NCBI RefSeq assembly: GCF_021018805.1 | Contig: NC_086254.1 | Location: 4,513,001 to 4,577,000, forward strand | Direction: 5' to 3' | Origin: Prinia subflava | Taxonomy: Eukaryota > Chordata > Aves > Passeriformes > Cisticolidae | DNA: 64,000 bases | Shown here: one piece after another, positions 13,601 to 64,000 of the stretch | How the letters are laid out: each line of letters opens with the position of its first letter | How positions within the stretch are numbered: position 1 is the first letter of the stretch | Notes under the pieces: model-generated | Database searches by the model: none | Told to the model about the DNA's origin: nothing | The model's input: the letters and a program-made list of their open reading frames with translations, nothing else | Position numbers and translations under genes: made by a program

Positions 13601-13846
13601 ACAAAACCACAGCTGCAGAGAAATGTGGGAAGGATTCCTCTTCCTGCTGCCCAGATCTGTGAGGAACACTGCTGAGCTCAGGGGGGTTTGGATAAAGGCC
13701 AGCAAGGGGTGATGAGAAGCACTGGGCAGAGTGGGGGTCCTTGGGGGATGCCCTGTACCCTGAACCCCTCCAGCTCCCAAGGGCTCAGTGGTGTTCACTG
13801 GCCTTGTGCTGGGCAGGGCTGTGGGGGCTCTTCAGGGCCCCAGGGA

Positions 13847-13859
13847 GGGAGGGAGGGAA
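13847..13859. repeat. (GGGA)n simple repeat
   Basis: Three copies of GGGA within a purine-rich stretch. No function inferred. Confidence 0.6.
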
Positions 13860-13964
13860 TGGGGAGAATACACAAACCATGGTGGGGTGAAACCTGAGGC
13901 TGAAATGCTGACATGGGAAATCAAACCTTTCCCAAAGTGTCCCTGGCAATAGTAATAATCACAG

Positions 13965-13987
13965 TCATCATCATCATCATCATCATT
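13965..13987. repeat. (TCA)n microsatellite
   Basis: Seven or so uninterrupted TCA units in the intron; a likely length-polymorphic site. Confidence 0.9.
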
Positions 13988-15622
13988 GTGCATTTGCTGG
14001 AGAAAGAATGTGCAGACATACTATTTTGATGTTCAGGGTGCCAAATTGTTCTGAATTCTGACCATCCTTTTCACTGGCTTGAAGAATTGTTTTCCTTATT
14101 GGTCTTTCAGCTGATTTTTTTGTCATGGCTGAAGGAAGCCAGTGCTGAGGTTCTGGATGAGTCACAACTAGAGCTTGACTGAGCATCCTGAATGTCACAC
14201 ATTTGTGGGTTGGAGGGATTTTGTGCAGAGAGGAGGTGTCCAACCCCAGACTGCCCTGCAGCTTTGCAGACCCAAGTAATAAAACTCAAAGCAGAGGTAG
14301 AATTTGAGGTCAGAAGTCCCAACTGGAAACAAGATGCACATTTCCTATCCAGTGGTTAACTTTGGATGCAGTTCACTAAGGAAACCTTGCTTGTCTGGCT
14401 CTGGAGGGTCTCTGTGAAACACAAACCCCAGCTCAGCACACGTTGTTTGGCTCCAGACTGTGAGAGATTCCCTGACCTGTGTTACACAGGTGCAGAACCA
14501 ATATTGTGAGAGTCCCTGCAGACTCCACCGTGAGCCTGATTCAGATGTTTCCTTTTGTCCTGTCTGCTTCCTTATTTCATGTTACACTGCACCATATTTT
14601 GACTGCATTTTCCCCCTGATTGCTTCTCCCAGCAGGGAGAGGCAGTCTGGTTTGTCAGGGATGTGAAGCCATCTCAGTGTGAGATGGAGTTTTGAGTGTA
14701 GTGGAGTTTCTCTGTGTTCTTCACTGGGGTCAGGTCCCACGAGGTTTCTCTCCATGTCATAAAGAAGGGATTGAGGGAGAAATGAGTTTAATTCAACCAT
14801 GGTGGTATCAGACATGGGATTTTGGCACAGTGAGGACTGGACCAGCTGTAGGAGGAATGTTTTCCCCTGGGTAGGAGCCCCAAGCCTTCTGGACATTGTG
14901 CCTTCAGCTTCCTTGGCTAAAAAATGTGGAATCCCTCTTTTAATTTGGGGACTTTTAACCTAGTTTAGATTTGCCCCGTCTAGCTGTGAGAAGTTTGCAG
15001 GTATATACCATTCATCCCACCTGTGTGCCTTTATTTTCTGTCCTTGTCTGCTTTGCTGCCATGCCCTGCTACAGCTGTGAACCAGGAGAGGGTTTGTTTG
15101 CTGCAGGATCAAAATTATTGAGTAGTTCCAGTCCCACCAGCATCACCTGGAGCTCCAGGACCAGCAGCTCCACTCAGCAAGGCTTTCACAAACTCAGGAT
15201 GGACTTTTAAAAATCTTTGTTTTCAGGGTAACTTCAGTCAGGCTGCGTTAGTGAAATGTCCTTGGTGCTTGTAAAAATAAAGATGATGCATTTCTATCCA
15301 ACATGTTGCATCAAAACCCAGCCATTCCCTGCTAAACCTTCCCCTGGCAGACAGAGATGGATTGAATGTGGATCTCCCAGCTGATGGCTGCCTGTGGATA
15401 AATTATCCTGACCAAATTCCAAATGCTGATGGAGCAGCGGCCTCACCAGCAGGATGGGGAAGAGCACAAACCCCCAGGCTGAGAGGAATTATGGATAAAA
15501 TCAGTGACTGAGGTGGGAGGGTGCATGTGTGAAATCTTAAATAAAACAACGTGAGTGATGTGAGCTGTTTAAGAATAGACCTGGGTGAATAATGGAGGGA
15601 TTTGGGCTTGATTTGCCAAATC

Positions 15623-15637
15623 AAAAAAAAAAAAAAA
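15623..15637. repeat. Poly-A tract
   Basis: Fifteen As on the + strand within AT-rich intron. Confidence 0.85.
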
Positions 15638-16650
15638 TTGGAAAGCAAAATGACTTGGGAGAATCCAAAATGGAAACTTTTAAGGTTTTGACACAGTGTA
15701 ATAACTAAAATATGGGGTTGGGTCAACCAAAATTGTTTCTTTTGACCCAAACAAAACCATTTACTTTCACTTAAGACTATTTAATTTGTTCATTTATTTT
15801 TAATTTAAGTGAGATTTTAAAAAAATGCTACTCAAAACTTAAGGCTGAAAGATTTAATTCAGAAGGCATGAAAAATCATTTAAGAAAAAACCTATAGAGA
15901 TAATATTGCAAAGCTTTTAAAAATCGCACCCATTTTTTTATGTGAAAAACACTGTACCAAATTTTGTGTAGCTTCTTGAATAGTAGTTGTTACTCCAACA
16001 ACTTGGAGTAACTTGCATTTTGTGGTAAACTTCCTTTTCACTCAGTTTTGCTGAGGTTTTTCTTACAGACATTTCAAAATCATTGAATATCATGATAATG
16101 AAAAAACATTTATTGCTTGATTATGAAAAAAAGAAGCCTTTTCCTCTTTAAGAAGGAAAAGAAGAAAGTGGACACGAAAATGAAGTATGAACACTTTACA
16201 AGAGGAAAAGGATCAGATAGCAGTTCTCATAAGAAAGGAAATCTGAGCTGCTTTTTAAAGATAGCCAGTAAAGTTAAGGGTAAGGGTTGTTATAATAGAG
16301 ATATGAGAGACATTACAAATGGGGGAATTTTGGCAGTGATTGGGGTCTCGTAGCAGAGATGGTGAATTATCTGGAATGAAGGTAAAAAGGCAAAAATATT
16401 CTGGAGGTGTTCTGTTTCATATTGATAGGCAACCTAATAACTCACAATTTCCAGGTGAAGATAAAACATTCCAGCCTGCAAAATCCTGATGTGAAAACTG
16501 TGGGAAAGAACAAACCCTCTTTGGTCACAGAGAGCATCTTTGAGTTTCCCTGAGCTCCAGGCTCCTGATGTGTGAGATGTTTTAACTCTGCTGATGGCCA
16601 GGCTGAGCGAGGTGTAGTGGGGCTCTGCCAGTCCCAGTCTGGAGCCTGCA

Positions 16651-16676
16651 TCACAGAATGGTCTGGGCTGGAGGGG
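16651..16676 (-). mobile_element. CR1 3'-end remnant, reverse orientation
   Basis: TCACAGAATGGTCTGGGCTG followed by GAGGGG is the reverse complement of a CR1 3' terminus (CCTTCCAACCCAAACCATTC type). It stops where the 44-bp tandem repeat begins, so the rest of the element has been replaced by or turned into the minisatellite. Confidence 0.65.
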
Positions 16677-16808
16677 ACCCTGAGGGGTCCCTGAGTGCCA
16701 CTCCTGAGTGACCAGAAGAGACCCTGAGGGGTCCCTGAGTGCCACTCCTGAGTGACCAGAAGGGACCCTGAGGGGTCCCTGAGTGCCACTCCTGAGTGAC
16801 CAGAAGGG
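16677..16808. repeat. 44-bp minisatellite, 3 copies
   Basis: Three exact-length 44-bp units starting at 16677, 16721 and 16765, each beginning ACCCTGAGGGGTCCCTGAGT. Units are almost identical. The array abuts a reversed CR1 terminus, and the unit's start resembles its continuation, which suggests origin by duplication at the CR1 end. Confidence 0.93.
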
Positions 16809-17077
16809 CTCGTGGTGTGTGAAGGCAGGTGAAAGGCGAGGCTGTGGCCAGGTTGCAGCATGCAATGTTTGCAGCTCAGCCAGATCACGGATTTTGTGCA
16901 GCTGGATGTGGGAAATGCTGGGAAGAGGAGGCACTGAGTGCACAGCTCTTCTCTGGGCTGGTGACTTGGCCTTTCTGCCCCAGCATCAGGGCCCTGACAG
17001 CCCTGCCCAGTGGGGCCCTTCCCTTGCCACTGTCTTTGCCAAAAGGGGGAGAGGAGGGGCAGGCACTGATCTCTCCT

Positions 17078-17345
17078 CTCTGGTGATTCCTGACAGGATC
17101 TGAGGGAATGGCCTGGAGCTGTGTCAGGGATATCAGGGAAAGGTTCTTCCCCCCAAGGGTACTGGGCACTGCTCAGGCTCCCCAGGGAATGGGCACGGCC
17201 CTGAGGCTGCCAGAGCTCCAGGAGAGTTTGGACAATGCTCCCAGGAATGCACAGGGTGGGATTGTTGAGGGGTCTGTGCAGGGCTAGAGGCTGGACTGGA
17301 TGATCCCTGTGGGTTCCTTCCAGCTCAGGATATTCTGTGTTTCTG
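17078..17345 (+). mobile_element. CR1 LINE, 3' fragment (second copy)
   Basis: It contains CTGAGGGAATGGCCTGGAGC, then TGTCAGGGATATCAGGGAAA, then GGACTGGATGATCCCTGTGG. It ends TTCCTTCCAGCTCAGGATAT followed by TCTGTG/TTCTGTG terminal repeats. This is the subfamily style that ends AGCTCAGGATATTCTATG. It is 5'-truncated. Confidence 0.88.
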
Positions 17346-20300
17346 TGGTTTACAATGCACACAGCAAGTAAATACACACTAAACAAAACTCAGGGAGCTT
17401 CCCCTTGCACAAACAGCTCCTGCTCTGGCTTTACTGGCCTGGAGCTGTGGCCAGGGTGGGAGCCCTTCCCTCCAGCAGCTCTCCAGCCCTTTGATTCCTG
17501 AGCCTTTGCTCCTCAGGCCAGAGGCTACCGGGGGACAGAGGCGTCCATCCCCTCCCTGCCTGCTGTCAGCCCAAACCCCGCTGCAGGGCTGCACACACGG
17601 CCCCTTCTAAACAAGCACAATTAATAAAGCCTATCTAGCCAACATCTGACTCTCATTAGAGGAAATGTGTTGAAAAAACAGATCCCAGGTTGGCTGTGAT
17701 TTATGGCTTGGGCCTGCTATCCTTCACAAGCACTGGCGAAAGCTTTTGCAAAGGGCCAGAACATAAACTACTTAAGGAAACTCAGTAACCATGTAAAAAG
17801 GCTGGAAGGGTCAAATCAGACAAATTAAGGAGAGGTGGAGATGCAAGCCCAGGCTGGCTGTCCCCCAGCTGAGGGCCACCTAGGTAGGCACAGAAGAGCT
17901 GTGTTCGTATTTCTGCTGTGGAATTTGACTTGAAATTCCTCCTGTGCCAGTGTCAGAAAGTGTCACTGTCCTTTTTCTGGCTATAGTGGGTGTATGTGTG
18001 TGGCAGTGAGGGGATGGAGGAGTCAGTGGTCAAGAGTGTCAAATAAAACACCAGTGCATGAGATCCTGGGTGCACACTGAGTTAATGGTGCTTCCTATTT
18101 CCCTGGGAGTTTTGAGTTCATCCTTTTCTCTTTGCAAAGAAACATGGTTGATTGGGTGAATTTAGCTGAGTTTTTCCAGATTTGCTCAGAGGCTGCTCTA
18201 AACTTGTCCTGGGGGAAGGTGTGTACTGAGAAAAGCTGGTCTCCTGCTTACTTTGAAACACAAAATGTTTTTCCAAGTGGATCTTCCCGAGCTGTGTGTC
18301 CCTGACTGATCAGGGCACTGCAGCCCCAGCGTGGCTGTGCTGCTCCAAGCAGTGCTGATGCTGCAGTTGCTGCACAGTCAGAGCTGTTGTGTTGAGTCTC
18401 CTGGAGCTGCTGTTGCCTTCCCAGAGCTCCAACATGAGCTGTTGGCAGCCCTGGGGATAACCCAGCCTGTCCTCCTTGTGCCTGGCCATGCAATGCAAGT
18501 GCTGGACTAGATCAGATGGAGAGGGAAGAGCTGCCAGGCAAGTTGTGTCACAAAAATCAAAGTATTTCATTTGTTTCTATGTTGCATTTGGTCCTTTTTC
18601 ATCCTTTGACCTTGGGTCCTTTACAGGTCCTTTACATTAAGCTAACAGTGGATGAAAGGAAAGTGAGCTGTGAGGAGGGAAGTGTTGTTTGGAGTCTGAG
18701 CAGGTTGAAGCATGAGCTGCAGATGTGATTCTCATGTCCCCGAGCCTGCCTGTGTGCTACGCCCCATTGCATTGCAAGGTTGAGGTTTCTTCTAATAGCA
18801 AAATATGGTCTTGAAAAAAACTGCCTGCAAAGACTTTATTTGTTTAAACAAAGGCTTTGTGATTCCAGAATTCTCTCCCCTTTCATATGCTATAAACCAC
18901 CTCCTCTGCCTCCCCTCTGAAACACAAATTTTGGAGCAATCCATCAAGAAAAAGAGAGACAGAGCCTTTATCCCTTGACTTCAGTTGAGCTGTGCAATTT
19001 ATATCTACTGAGCATCTGGCTGTAGGGAAACCAAAAGCTCTTTTAATATTCTGCAGAGACTCTGGGTGTACAAATGAGCATGGGCTGTCAGAGCTGAGAA
19101 ATGGGGCAGAGGTGCCAAGAGGTTTCTTTGTCTTTTCACACAAAACTGACCTGTGGCCCTGTGGTGAAAGCTGGGCTGGTTCTTCCTTTACTGCCCTCAG
19201 TGCCACTGTGATAACTGTGCTGAAATCATTGGAGCCCTGTTGGAATTGGGCTGCAATCACACTGTTCTTGTCAGGATTTGAGTGAGGGGTTTGAGGACTT
19301 GTGGGTTTCCAGGCTTGAGAAGCCTGAAGTGTGCAACTGTTCAATAATGAAATTATGCCAAGCAGGAGTGCCAGGTTAACAAAGTACCTGAGGTCATCAT
19401 TCCCTGCTTTAGGGCACTCTCAGGGTGTATCCAGACTGGAAGCTCAGGCACAGATCTGATGGTAAAGCTGCAGCACTGAGGGCTCATCTTTACTCAGAGA
19501 TGGGTTGAAGGTATCCACCTTTGTGTCAGGGTGAAGGGAGTCACAGCTGGTACACAGCACCTGGGTGTTATTTTCCAGCATGTGAAGTCTTCCACGTCTC
19601 CTCTGCATTAGAATTTTCCATCCCTCCAGCTGCATTCCAGTTGAAATTGGGAATGGGAAGGGAGAGATGTGCTGGGACAGTAACTGTGAGACATCGTGGA
19701 GACAGACGGGCTGTCACAGGATATGCTGGTACTGTCTCATGTTCATTATCTCAATTATTTATCCTCCCTGCTGGAGCATTTCTAAAACAAATCCTACCAT
19801 GTGTTTTGAGGTTGGGATTCATGGAGTGAAATCACAACTCCTTTCTCAGAGTTTAGCTGGAAAAATACAAATCTGCCAACTAGGAATAGTAGGGAAATAA
19901 ACTGTGGTTCTGTGTAGCAACAAGTGATGGATTTCTGCAGATATGGAAAGTGTCTGCAGTCCCAGGTCAGAGAGTGTGTGCATTTGCCCCAGTGTTATAT
20001 TTGTTCCATGAGAAATAATGATGTGAGATTCTCAAGCTCTTTCTAATAACACAGATTGCTTTCACCCTGATCAGAAAATTCAGCTTCACAGTCCCAGGCC
20101 TTGGAACCACCAGGCATCAAGATTAGACACTAAATACTTCAGTGCATCGTGGTTAGGGAAGATATTTATTAGCTTGATTTGTCACCACCATTCTCAGGCT
20201 TTCTGCAAGGACAGATGTGGACCCCAGACCCTGAACAATTCAGTCCCTGGTGTGATGTGAGGGAGTTCTGAATGCAGTGTCTGACACTGCAGCCCTGAGC

Positions 20301-22946
20301 TTTCATCTCTGCCTTTGAGAGCCTTGTCTGCCTGTTGGTCAGATAAATAAATGTCACATGGATTCGCTGGCAGGACTCTTGCCTTAGTAAGAACTTTTGC
20401 ATTAGGATATCCACTTTCTGGATTATTTAAATGTCTTTAGGGCCTAGTTGAAGTACCTTGGGTGTGGATCTGGGTTTCCAGGCATTTCAAAACAGAAAGG
20501 ATCAGAGATCAAATCCAGCTTGAACTTAAGTAGTTCTCGTTCTGACTCAGGCTGTGTTTTCTGCCTATTTCAACATCACTGACATGAAGATCATATTAGT
20601 ACAAATATCACATGCAGTGACACTGCTGGTTTCTCTCCTCTTCTGTCACTTTGTCCATTTAAATCAAACCCTTTCTGTTGCAAATGCACCTGAGAGGGCT
20701 CTTTGAGAGACTCTTCAGGAGCAGAGAGAGCTGCTGGACTGTTGCTGTCCCTAACCCTGTCCTTCCCCTGGGGTTGATTTATCCCTGTGCACAGGGGTGG
20801 TACAAACCCTTTTTTTATCAGCTGAGCTCTCCAGAGGGACTTTAAGTGGTCAGCCCATCCATGCAGAGATGGTTTTCAGACAGTTCAGCTCAGTCTCTGA
20901 ACCTGTGGGAGTTACTAATGTGTGCAAGCCAGCAGAAGGGAGAACAGGACTCTGTATTTTATCTGTTCTGTAACACATCTGGTGGGTCTTTTGGCTCCTG
21001 GGAGCTCTGGATTTATTCAGTCTTATCTTTCTGTGGGGATGAGCAAGATCAAAAGCCTGAAGCCAGTTACATCCAGAAACCAATTCCCTGTTTCACACAC
21101 CACAAGCAGATCCAGACCAAACAAACCTCACCCATTTCCTTCCCCACAGGACAGTGCACTTATGGCACTTGCATGTTCATGGGTCAATTCTAGCCAAAAA
21201 ATATTGCCCAAGATCTATCCCAAAAAATAAAAATAAACAAATGTTATTTGCTGTTGGGGAAAAGAAGGTCCATGTCAGTATTGACCTGTGAGGAAATCCC
21301 TCCGAGTGTTCCTGAAGCATCAGATGCTTTGCCTGCAAAATATTGTGTATTGTGAGGTGGAAGATCCATGTCTGGCTCCTCTGGGAAGCTGCACAGCTCC
21401 TCACAGAGGACCAGTGTGAGGATTCCTTTGGAGAGTGCAGGCAGTGGGTTGCTGTTAGCACTCCAACAATCTTTTCAGCCTGTAAATCACCAGGGTGGAA
21501 CAGCCCAGCTTCCTGTTCCTGCAAGGCATGCACTCAGATTTTTGTGTGGCTGAGAGCCACCAGGACATGCAGTGTGCTCCACAAGGGCAGCAGGTGACAC
21601 TGGACACGTCCCCAGTGCAGGGGACAAAGCCTGTCGGGGGAACAGCTGAGCCCAGGGGCTGGGGGGTTCACCCAGCCAAAATCCGTGTTCACCCTCTCCT
21701 CGCCACAGGGAAGCTTTGGGTTTCCCCAACAGCCTCTGCACCATTGCAGCCTCAGCTGCACCTGAGTGCTCTGTGAGGGCTCAGGAACTGCAGGTCAACA
21801 TTCCCAGCCCTATGGAAACACCAGAGTTTAACACTTCCATGGGCAGTCAGTGAAAACAGGCTCTGGCTCTTGAGGAACACAAAACACACAGAGAGATGTA
21901 TTTCCCCTCTATGGGACATGAGCTGTGATTCATCACCTGAATATGGATGGTTTATCCTCTGAAATGCTTCATGCTGCAAATCATTTTCCCCTTTTGAGAA
22001 CTGCTGGGCTTCAGAAGTCATGAGAGGTGAGGGGTCCAGTGTGGAGAGCATCTCTGAGAGCTGGGAGTGGGCAGTTCCACTCTGCTGCAAAGCACCTTGT
22101 TGATTAAATCTCTGTTCAGGGCTTTACCCTCCTTCACTCACTTTAAAATAGCTGAGATGAGACCAGAGGCAAAGCAGCAGGCCTCTGTTTAGATAAGGAA
22201 TGTCCTTTGGAGGGAGCAATCACTTTAACCTGCACTCAGAGCTCCTTCTGGCAATGTTTGTTCTTGCTGAGGCCTCCTGTCAGGCTCCTTTGGTGGCTGC
22301 TGCCTGTCTGCTGCTCCTCTGCAGCAGAGTGAGATGGAAACCACTTCATGCTGCAGCTCTGGGCTGCGTCAGCCCTTGGATCTGCCTTGGATTTCCTGGC
22401 TGTCACTGAGATGGGGGCTTTGTCTCGTTTGTCTGGGAGTGGTAACATGGCCTGGGAGCCCAGCGATGGAGCAGGACTCCACAGAGATGGGCATTTTGTG
22501 TGTTCATTGCTTTCCTTGGTATTTTAGCAGGAAAATAGTAGAGGAGAGAGTATTAATGGAGTGGAGGTTGTGCAGTCTGGTGTCCTGTGAGGTGGGAGCA
22601 GGTGCCACGCCAGCCTGCACCAGTGGCAGGACAAGTGTCTCTGCCTGTGACAGCAGGTCATGCTGGTTGGCAGCATGAAAAGTCTTAAAACTGATTTTTA
22701 TTTCATCATCCTTCTGTTTACTGGGAGCTTAATTTCACACTGTGCCCCACCAAACATCCCCAAACAAGGTTCATGTGACGTGGCTGTGGCTGGTGATCTG
22801 TGCAGTGGATCTGAATATTTCTTTTCCTCCATAAGTGATCCTGACTCACTTTTCCATGTGCCTTGGATCAAAGGGATCAGCCTGAAGCGTGGGTGGACGT
22901 GCCCAGCCCCTGGCAGTGTGACAGTTCTGTGTTTTGTTCTCTCTAG

Positions 22947-60514
<37,568 letters not shown>

Positions 60515-62753
60515 GAGCATCTCCGTGTCCCCCCTGCCTGCTCTCCAGTTAAAGATACAGTGCCCAGAGCTCAGCTGCAGCCTGCAGATGGGCTGGGTGG
60601 GAGGCTGCAGTGCTGGTGGCTGGGTTCCCTTCCCTGATTGCAGGGAGTGACTTTTCCATAGCTCAGAGAGGGTTTTGAGAAGGTTTTCCTTGATTTTGTT
60701 CTGCCTTTGGAGCTGCCTGGTGTCTCGGAAGCTGCCTACAGAAGTGACAGCTCCTGGCTGTGCCTCAGAGGTTTAACCCTGCCCTTGTTCCCTCACTGCC
60801 CTTGAGAGTCACTCAGTAAAGCTCTGCTTAAATGGCCAAGCCCACCCATCCCACCCAGACCCAAAGCCAAGCCTCAGCCTTGCCCATTGCTGCAGCTGGA
60901 GCCATCTGCTTTTATTGCCTGTGCTGGTGTCACACTGACTCCCAGGTGTGACTTCCACAGGCCATGAAAGCATGACCTGCAAGGATTTCTTTAAGCAAAG
61001 AACAAATTAGAATACAAAGTACATTTAAAAGTATTACTCTGAAAATTCAGGTGGCTCTCTGGACTTTAGCAACAAAACCCTGGCTTTTCATGTTGATAAC
61101 TGCATGTGAGTGACATTATTTCTGCTTGTGGTTGGCTAAACAAGGACTTCTGATGCAAATGTTCATGGCAACATTGGCTTTCTGTCTATCTTCAGAGAGT
61201 TTAGATGTTTCTGTGAAAACATAGAGCAGTTTGCATGAGATCTGATGGAATTGTGCAAGAATTTTCCCATACTGTGTTCAGCTTGTGCATACATCCAGAG
61301 ATAATTAATTTAATGGTGGCAGTAACTATTCACAGAAAAGGATATTTTGCAATAGTTGCTTAATCCTACAGCAATCAGGAAAAATGTTTTCACAGTGTTT
61401 TGTCTTAATCTTGTGAGTAAATCCTCACCATTTGGATCTGGAGACAGTGTAGTAGCAAACCACAGCTTAGGGAATTAGAGTCTTGTCAAGAGCTTATCTT
61501 GCACTGGGAGTTAAACACAGAGTCATTTTACTTTTTGCAATAACTTGTTATTTTAGGGGAAGTACCAGCTTCCAGGTTTAAGAAGCTGAACCTGCCCTTC
61601 AGTGCCAAATGAATCACTCCACCTGCTGTGCTAACCAGGTTGGACAAGCTGATGTCATTCATGTAGGCAGTGATTTTTGTTAGAAGGGGGAGATTAATCA
61701 ACAAAACTGACTGGGCTGCTTTTTATTTTTTAATTCCCACATTCTGACAGTTTTCAAATTCAGCCTAGGACAAATGTGAGCAGATTGAGTTGTGCTGTTG
61801 CCCCTCTGTCTGTGGTTCCTGTGCAGGGCACAGTGGTGTGAGCAAGCTGGGCTGTGCTGCTGCAGGGCTTCTGTCAGAGGCTTTCCAGAGAAAATACCCT
61901 GCAGTCCCTGTGTTCAGCACCCCAAAAGCAAAACCCGCTGGAAATGAGGCTAAAACTGGAGCAGCTCTGCCAGCCCAGCCTTAGCCACACGCTAAATTGA
62001 CTGTGTATGTACACTGCAAACACGGCAGTGCTGCAAAAGAGACATCCAGGCCTTCCTCTGAAGGGATTTTCATAAATTCTCACAAATGAGCAGGGGACAG
62101 GCTCCTTCAGGATGGCTGAATCCACTGTGCCTTCACCTGGCCCTGCTCTTTAGGAATCCAGGCATCCCCAGCCAGGTGAAATGTCATCAGCTGATGCTGA
62201 GCAAGCACCAGAACTTTGCTTTTACTGCTGTGCAGCTGAGGGACAGCCAGATGTGCTGGATGCAGCAGGGATGCAAGGGATCCCTGCCCTGCTTTGGCGT
62301 CCTCACCCAGCTTGGCCAGTGCCAGTGGTGGGGCTCCTTCAGCACCAGCCCACCTGGTTCAGGCTGTGCTTCTGCATGATTGAGTTTTCCACGGGACATT
62401 TCCAAGGAACAAGCCCAGAGCTGTGCAGGAGTCTGGGGAATTGCCTGGCTGCACTCTGAGTTACAGATGTGGTGTACAGAGACAGGAAAATGAGCACAGC
62501 TCAAGTGCAGCAGGTTCAAGGAGCCATCCTGTGTTTGCCATCCCTTTGGGAGAAGGAGATAAAGCCTCCCTGAATGCATCTTAGTTTCACACCAGAACTA
62601 ACTCTAAACCCAGCACTAAGTCTAAGGATGTCCATGTAAGAGCCCATGTCCCTCCTTCAGCTACAGGCAGGACAGGAGCTCTGTTTGTGGCCAGCCAAGC
62701 AAGGTGCAGCCATGGGAACATTCTTGGAATAATCATTCCATCTAAGAATTAAA
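60515..62753 (+). other. COL26A1: Probable 3' UTR of COL26A1, end uncertain
   Basis: Sequence after the TAG stop, without a further in-frame exon. Possible poly(A) signals are a variant AGTAAA at 60815-60820 and the first canonical-type hexamer, ATTAAA, at 62748-62753. Neither can be chosen without transcript data, so the end given is the furthest of the two. Confidence 0.4.
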
Positions 62754-64000
62754 TGTCCAAAAAAGGGATGTTTTCTCATCTGCAGCCTGATCCCTGTGCA
62801 GGAATTGAGAAGTACTTGGTTACCTCTGTGGTGGATTGGGACCATCTTGGTCTGGATCACAAGGACACTCCAAGGCTTCACTGGTGGCTTCCAGGAGATA
62901 AATCAAACAGTTGGTGTTGGAAAATCAGGCCTGAAGAGTGAGGACAAATCTCAGTTCAGTCTAAACTCGTGCACTGGGCAGGCTGGAGCCAGCTGGAGTC
63001 GAGGCCACAGAGCAATCTGTCCTCATGGCAGCTTCAGGAACCAAACCCAACCAAAGCAATCTGTGAAAAGGGAAATGGGGAAATCCAGTTTCACTGGTCC
63101 TGTAGCTACAGGGTTGAATTTGGGGAAGAGGGAATACAGTGAGGCCATTTTCACTCCCCTGACATTTCAGAGGCTTCACACTGAACTGAAAGAGAAACCT
63201 TTCTTCAAGTTTGTCTTCTGAATTCAAAGCTATTGCATGAGCTTGGTGAGTGCTAATTCTTTAGTCACTCACATTGCTGAGGCATTCATACAGACAAGGA
63301 TTTGGAATTTCATATTTTTATAAACAAATTACTGACAAGATGAAAGGAAAATTTAATGGAAGTTGTTTGTAATTAATCCTGCCAAGTCAATTGTCAAAAG
63401 GCTGTTTAGGTTTGGGTTGAGACTGCTTTAATTATTGATAGTAGGAGCTGTGTAATTTTTTCTCCTCGCTTTGTTTAGTTCCATCTCTCTGATGAGGTTC
63501 TGTATCTTTAAATGGGGGACAGCAGGATTATACCAGATGGACTTTCTCCCTCTGCTGGGGTTTCAGTCCTCTCCACTCACACCAGGGCTGGACCACACTG
63601 TTGTGCCACCCCAATTTAATTATGTTTGAATGTGAGCACAGCCTCCCACAGTGACATTAATGATGCTGAAGACCAAGCAAACCACTCCAACCACATTCTC
63701 CATCATAGGCAGGATCCTGAGGTTCATTTCAGCCAGGGCATGTAATGCTTCTTGCCATGTCTATGTAACTTAGGGGATTTCTTTTGAATGCGTGCTCATT
63801 TAGAAATATATTTTAATTGAAATGTTTAGTGCTTTATCTTACATACATACTGTGCAATACCATAGTGTGTTCTTTTCCTTTATTTTTTTTTTTCTACCTA
63901 AGACATTTTGAAAATTCTTGATGTTTGTTTGAGCTCTAGCGTGTTTTTGATTGGATCAGCTCTGGTAGTAGTAGTGTTTTCCTTGCCCTGAGCTAACCAG
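62754..64000. other. Downstream flank, no gene recognised
   Basis: No exon of the neighbour expected from mammalian synteny (MYL10) was recognised on either strand. AT-rich sequence with a T run (63883-63893) lies at the end. Confidence 0.55.

Larger units (their letters stand above)
8284..22946 (+). other. COL26A1: Large COL26A1 intron
   Basis: No further exon recognised. The interval carries CR1 fragments at about 10262-10690 and 17078-17345, a CR1-associated 44-bp minisatellite (16677-16808), a (TCA)n tract (13965-13987), a GGGA run (13847-13859) and a poly-A (15623-15637). The EMI domain was looked for and not seen. Confidence 0.75.

Noticed and set aside
16434..17386. Antisense 169- and 314-codon open frames
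   Set aside because: They span the CR1 fragment and the 44-bp minisatellite; the repeated peptide simply reflects the array.
1..22946. EMI-domain exons of COL26A1
   Set aside because: Searched by eye for WC-x-Y-x-VTRT, VYQSC and CCPG-type coding on both strands; nothing found, so they probably lie upstream of the window.
60515..64000. A downstream neighbour gene such as MYL10
   Set aside because: No EF-hand or myosin light chain coding segment was recognised on either strand in this short flank.

Overview
This window is vertebrate genomic DNA, almost certainly from a bird. It carries CR1 LINE fragments with typical avian 3' ends, solo LTRs that look avian, generally low CpG and small dispersed exons. 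The only gene I can support is the 3' three-quarters of COL26A1 (collagen alpha-1(XXVI), also called EMID2), on the + strand. Twelve coding exons run from 22947 to the stop codon at 60512-60514. All twelve join in phase, with consensus acceptors and donors, into a 365-residue C-terminal part of the protein. The signal peptide and EMI-domain exons are not here and must lie upstream.

Layout. Positions 1-22946 are intron, with one strong candidate 42-nt exon at 8242-8283, two CR1 fragments and a CR1-associated minisatellite. Exons at 22947 and 34150 encode an N-glycosylation sequon and a short coiled coil, split by an 11 kb intron holding minisatellites, a CpG-dense patch and two LTR-like blocks. 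Exons at 37522, 40581 and 41890 encode the linker and the first collagenous stretch (22 Gly-X-Y triplets). The exon at 47952 encodes the end of a non-collagenous interruption and opens the second collagenous stretch (29 triplets), which continues through exons at 49727, 52071, 55671 and 56976. Exons at 57610 and 60342 encode a C-terminal helix and a basic tail. From 60515 to 64000 there is 3' UTR and flanking DNA with no second gene recognised.

In the family, EMI plus coiled-coil segments are thought to support trimer assembly of a secreted matrix protein whose Gly-X-Y stretches fold as a triple helix. The most notable points are: (1) the candidate microexon at the place where the paralogue EMID1 has an extra linker segment; (2) a minisatellite starting exactly at the 5' splice site of the exon ending at 48044, whose units re-copy the exon end and donor; (3) a GLPGER integrin-type motif; and (4) LTRs sitting within about 90-260 bp of three exons. 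I see no prokaryotic-type system, CRISPR array, or intact mobile-element gene.
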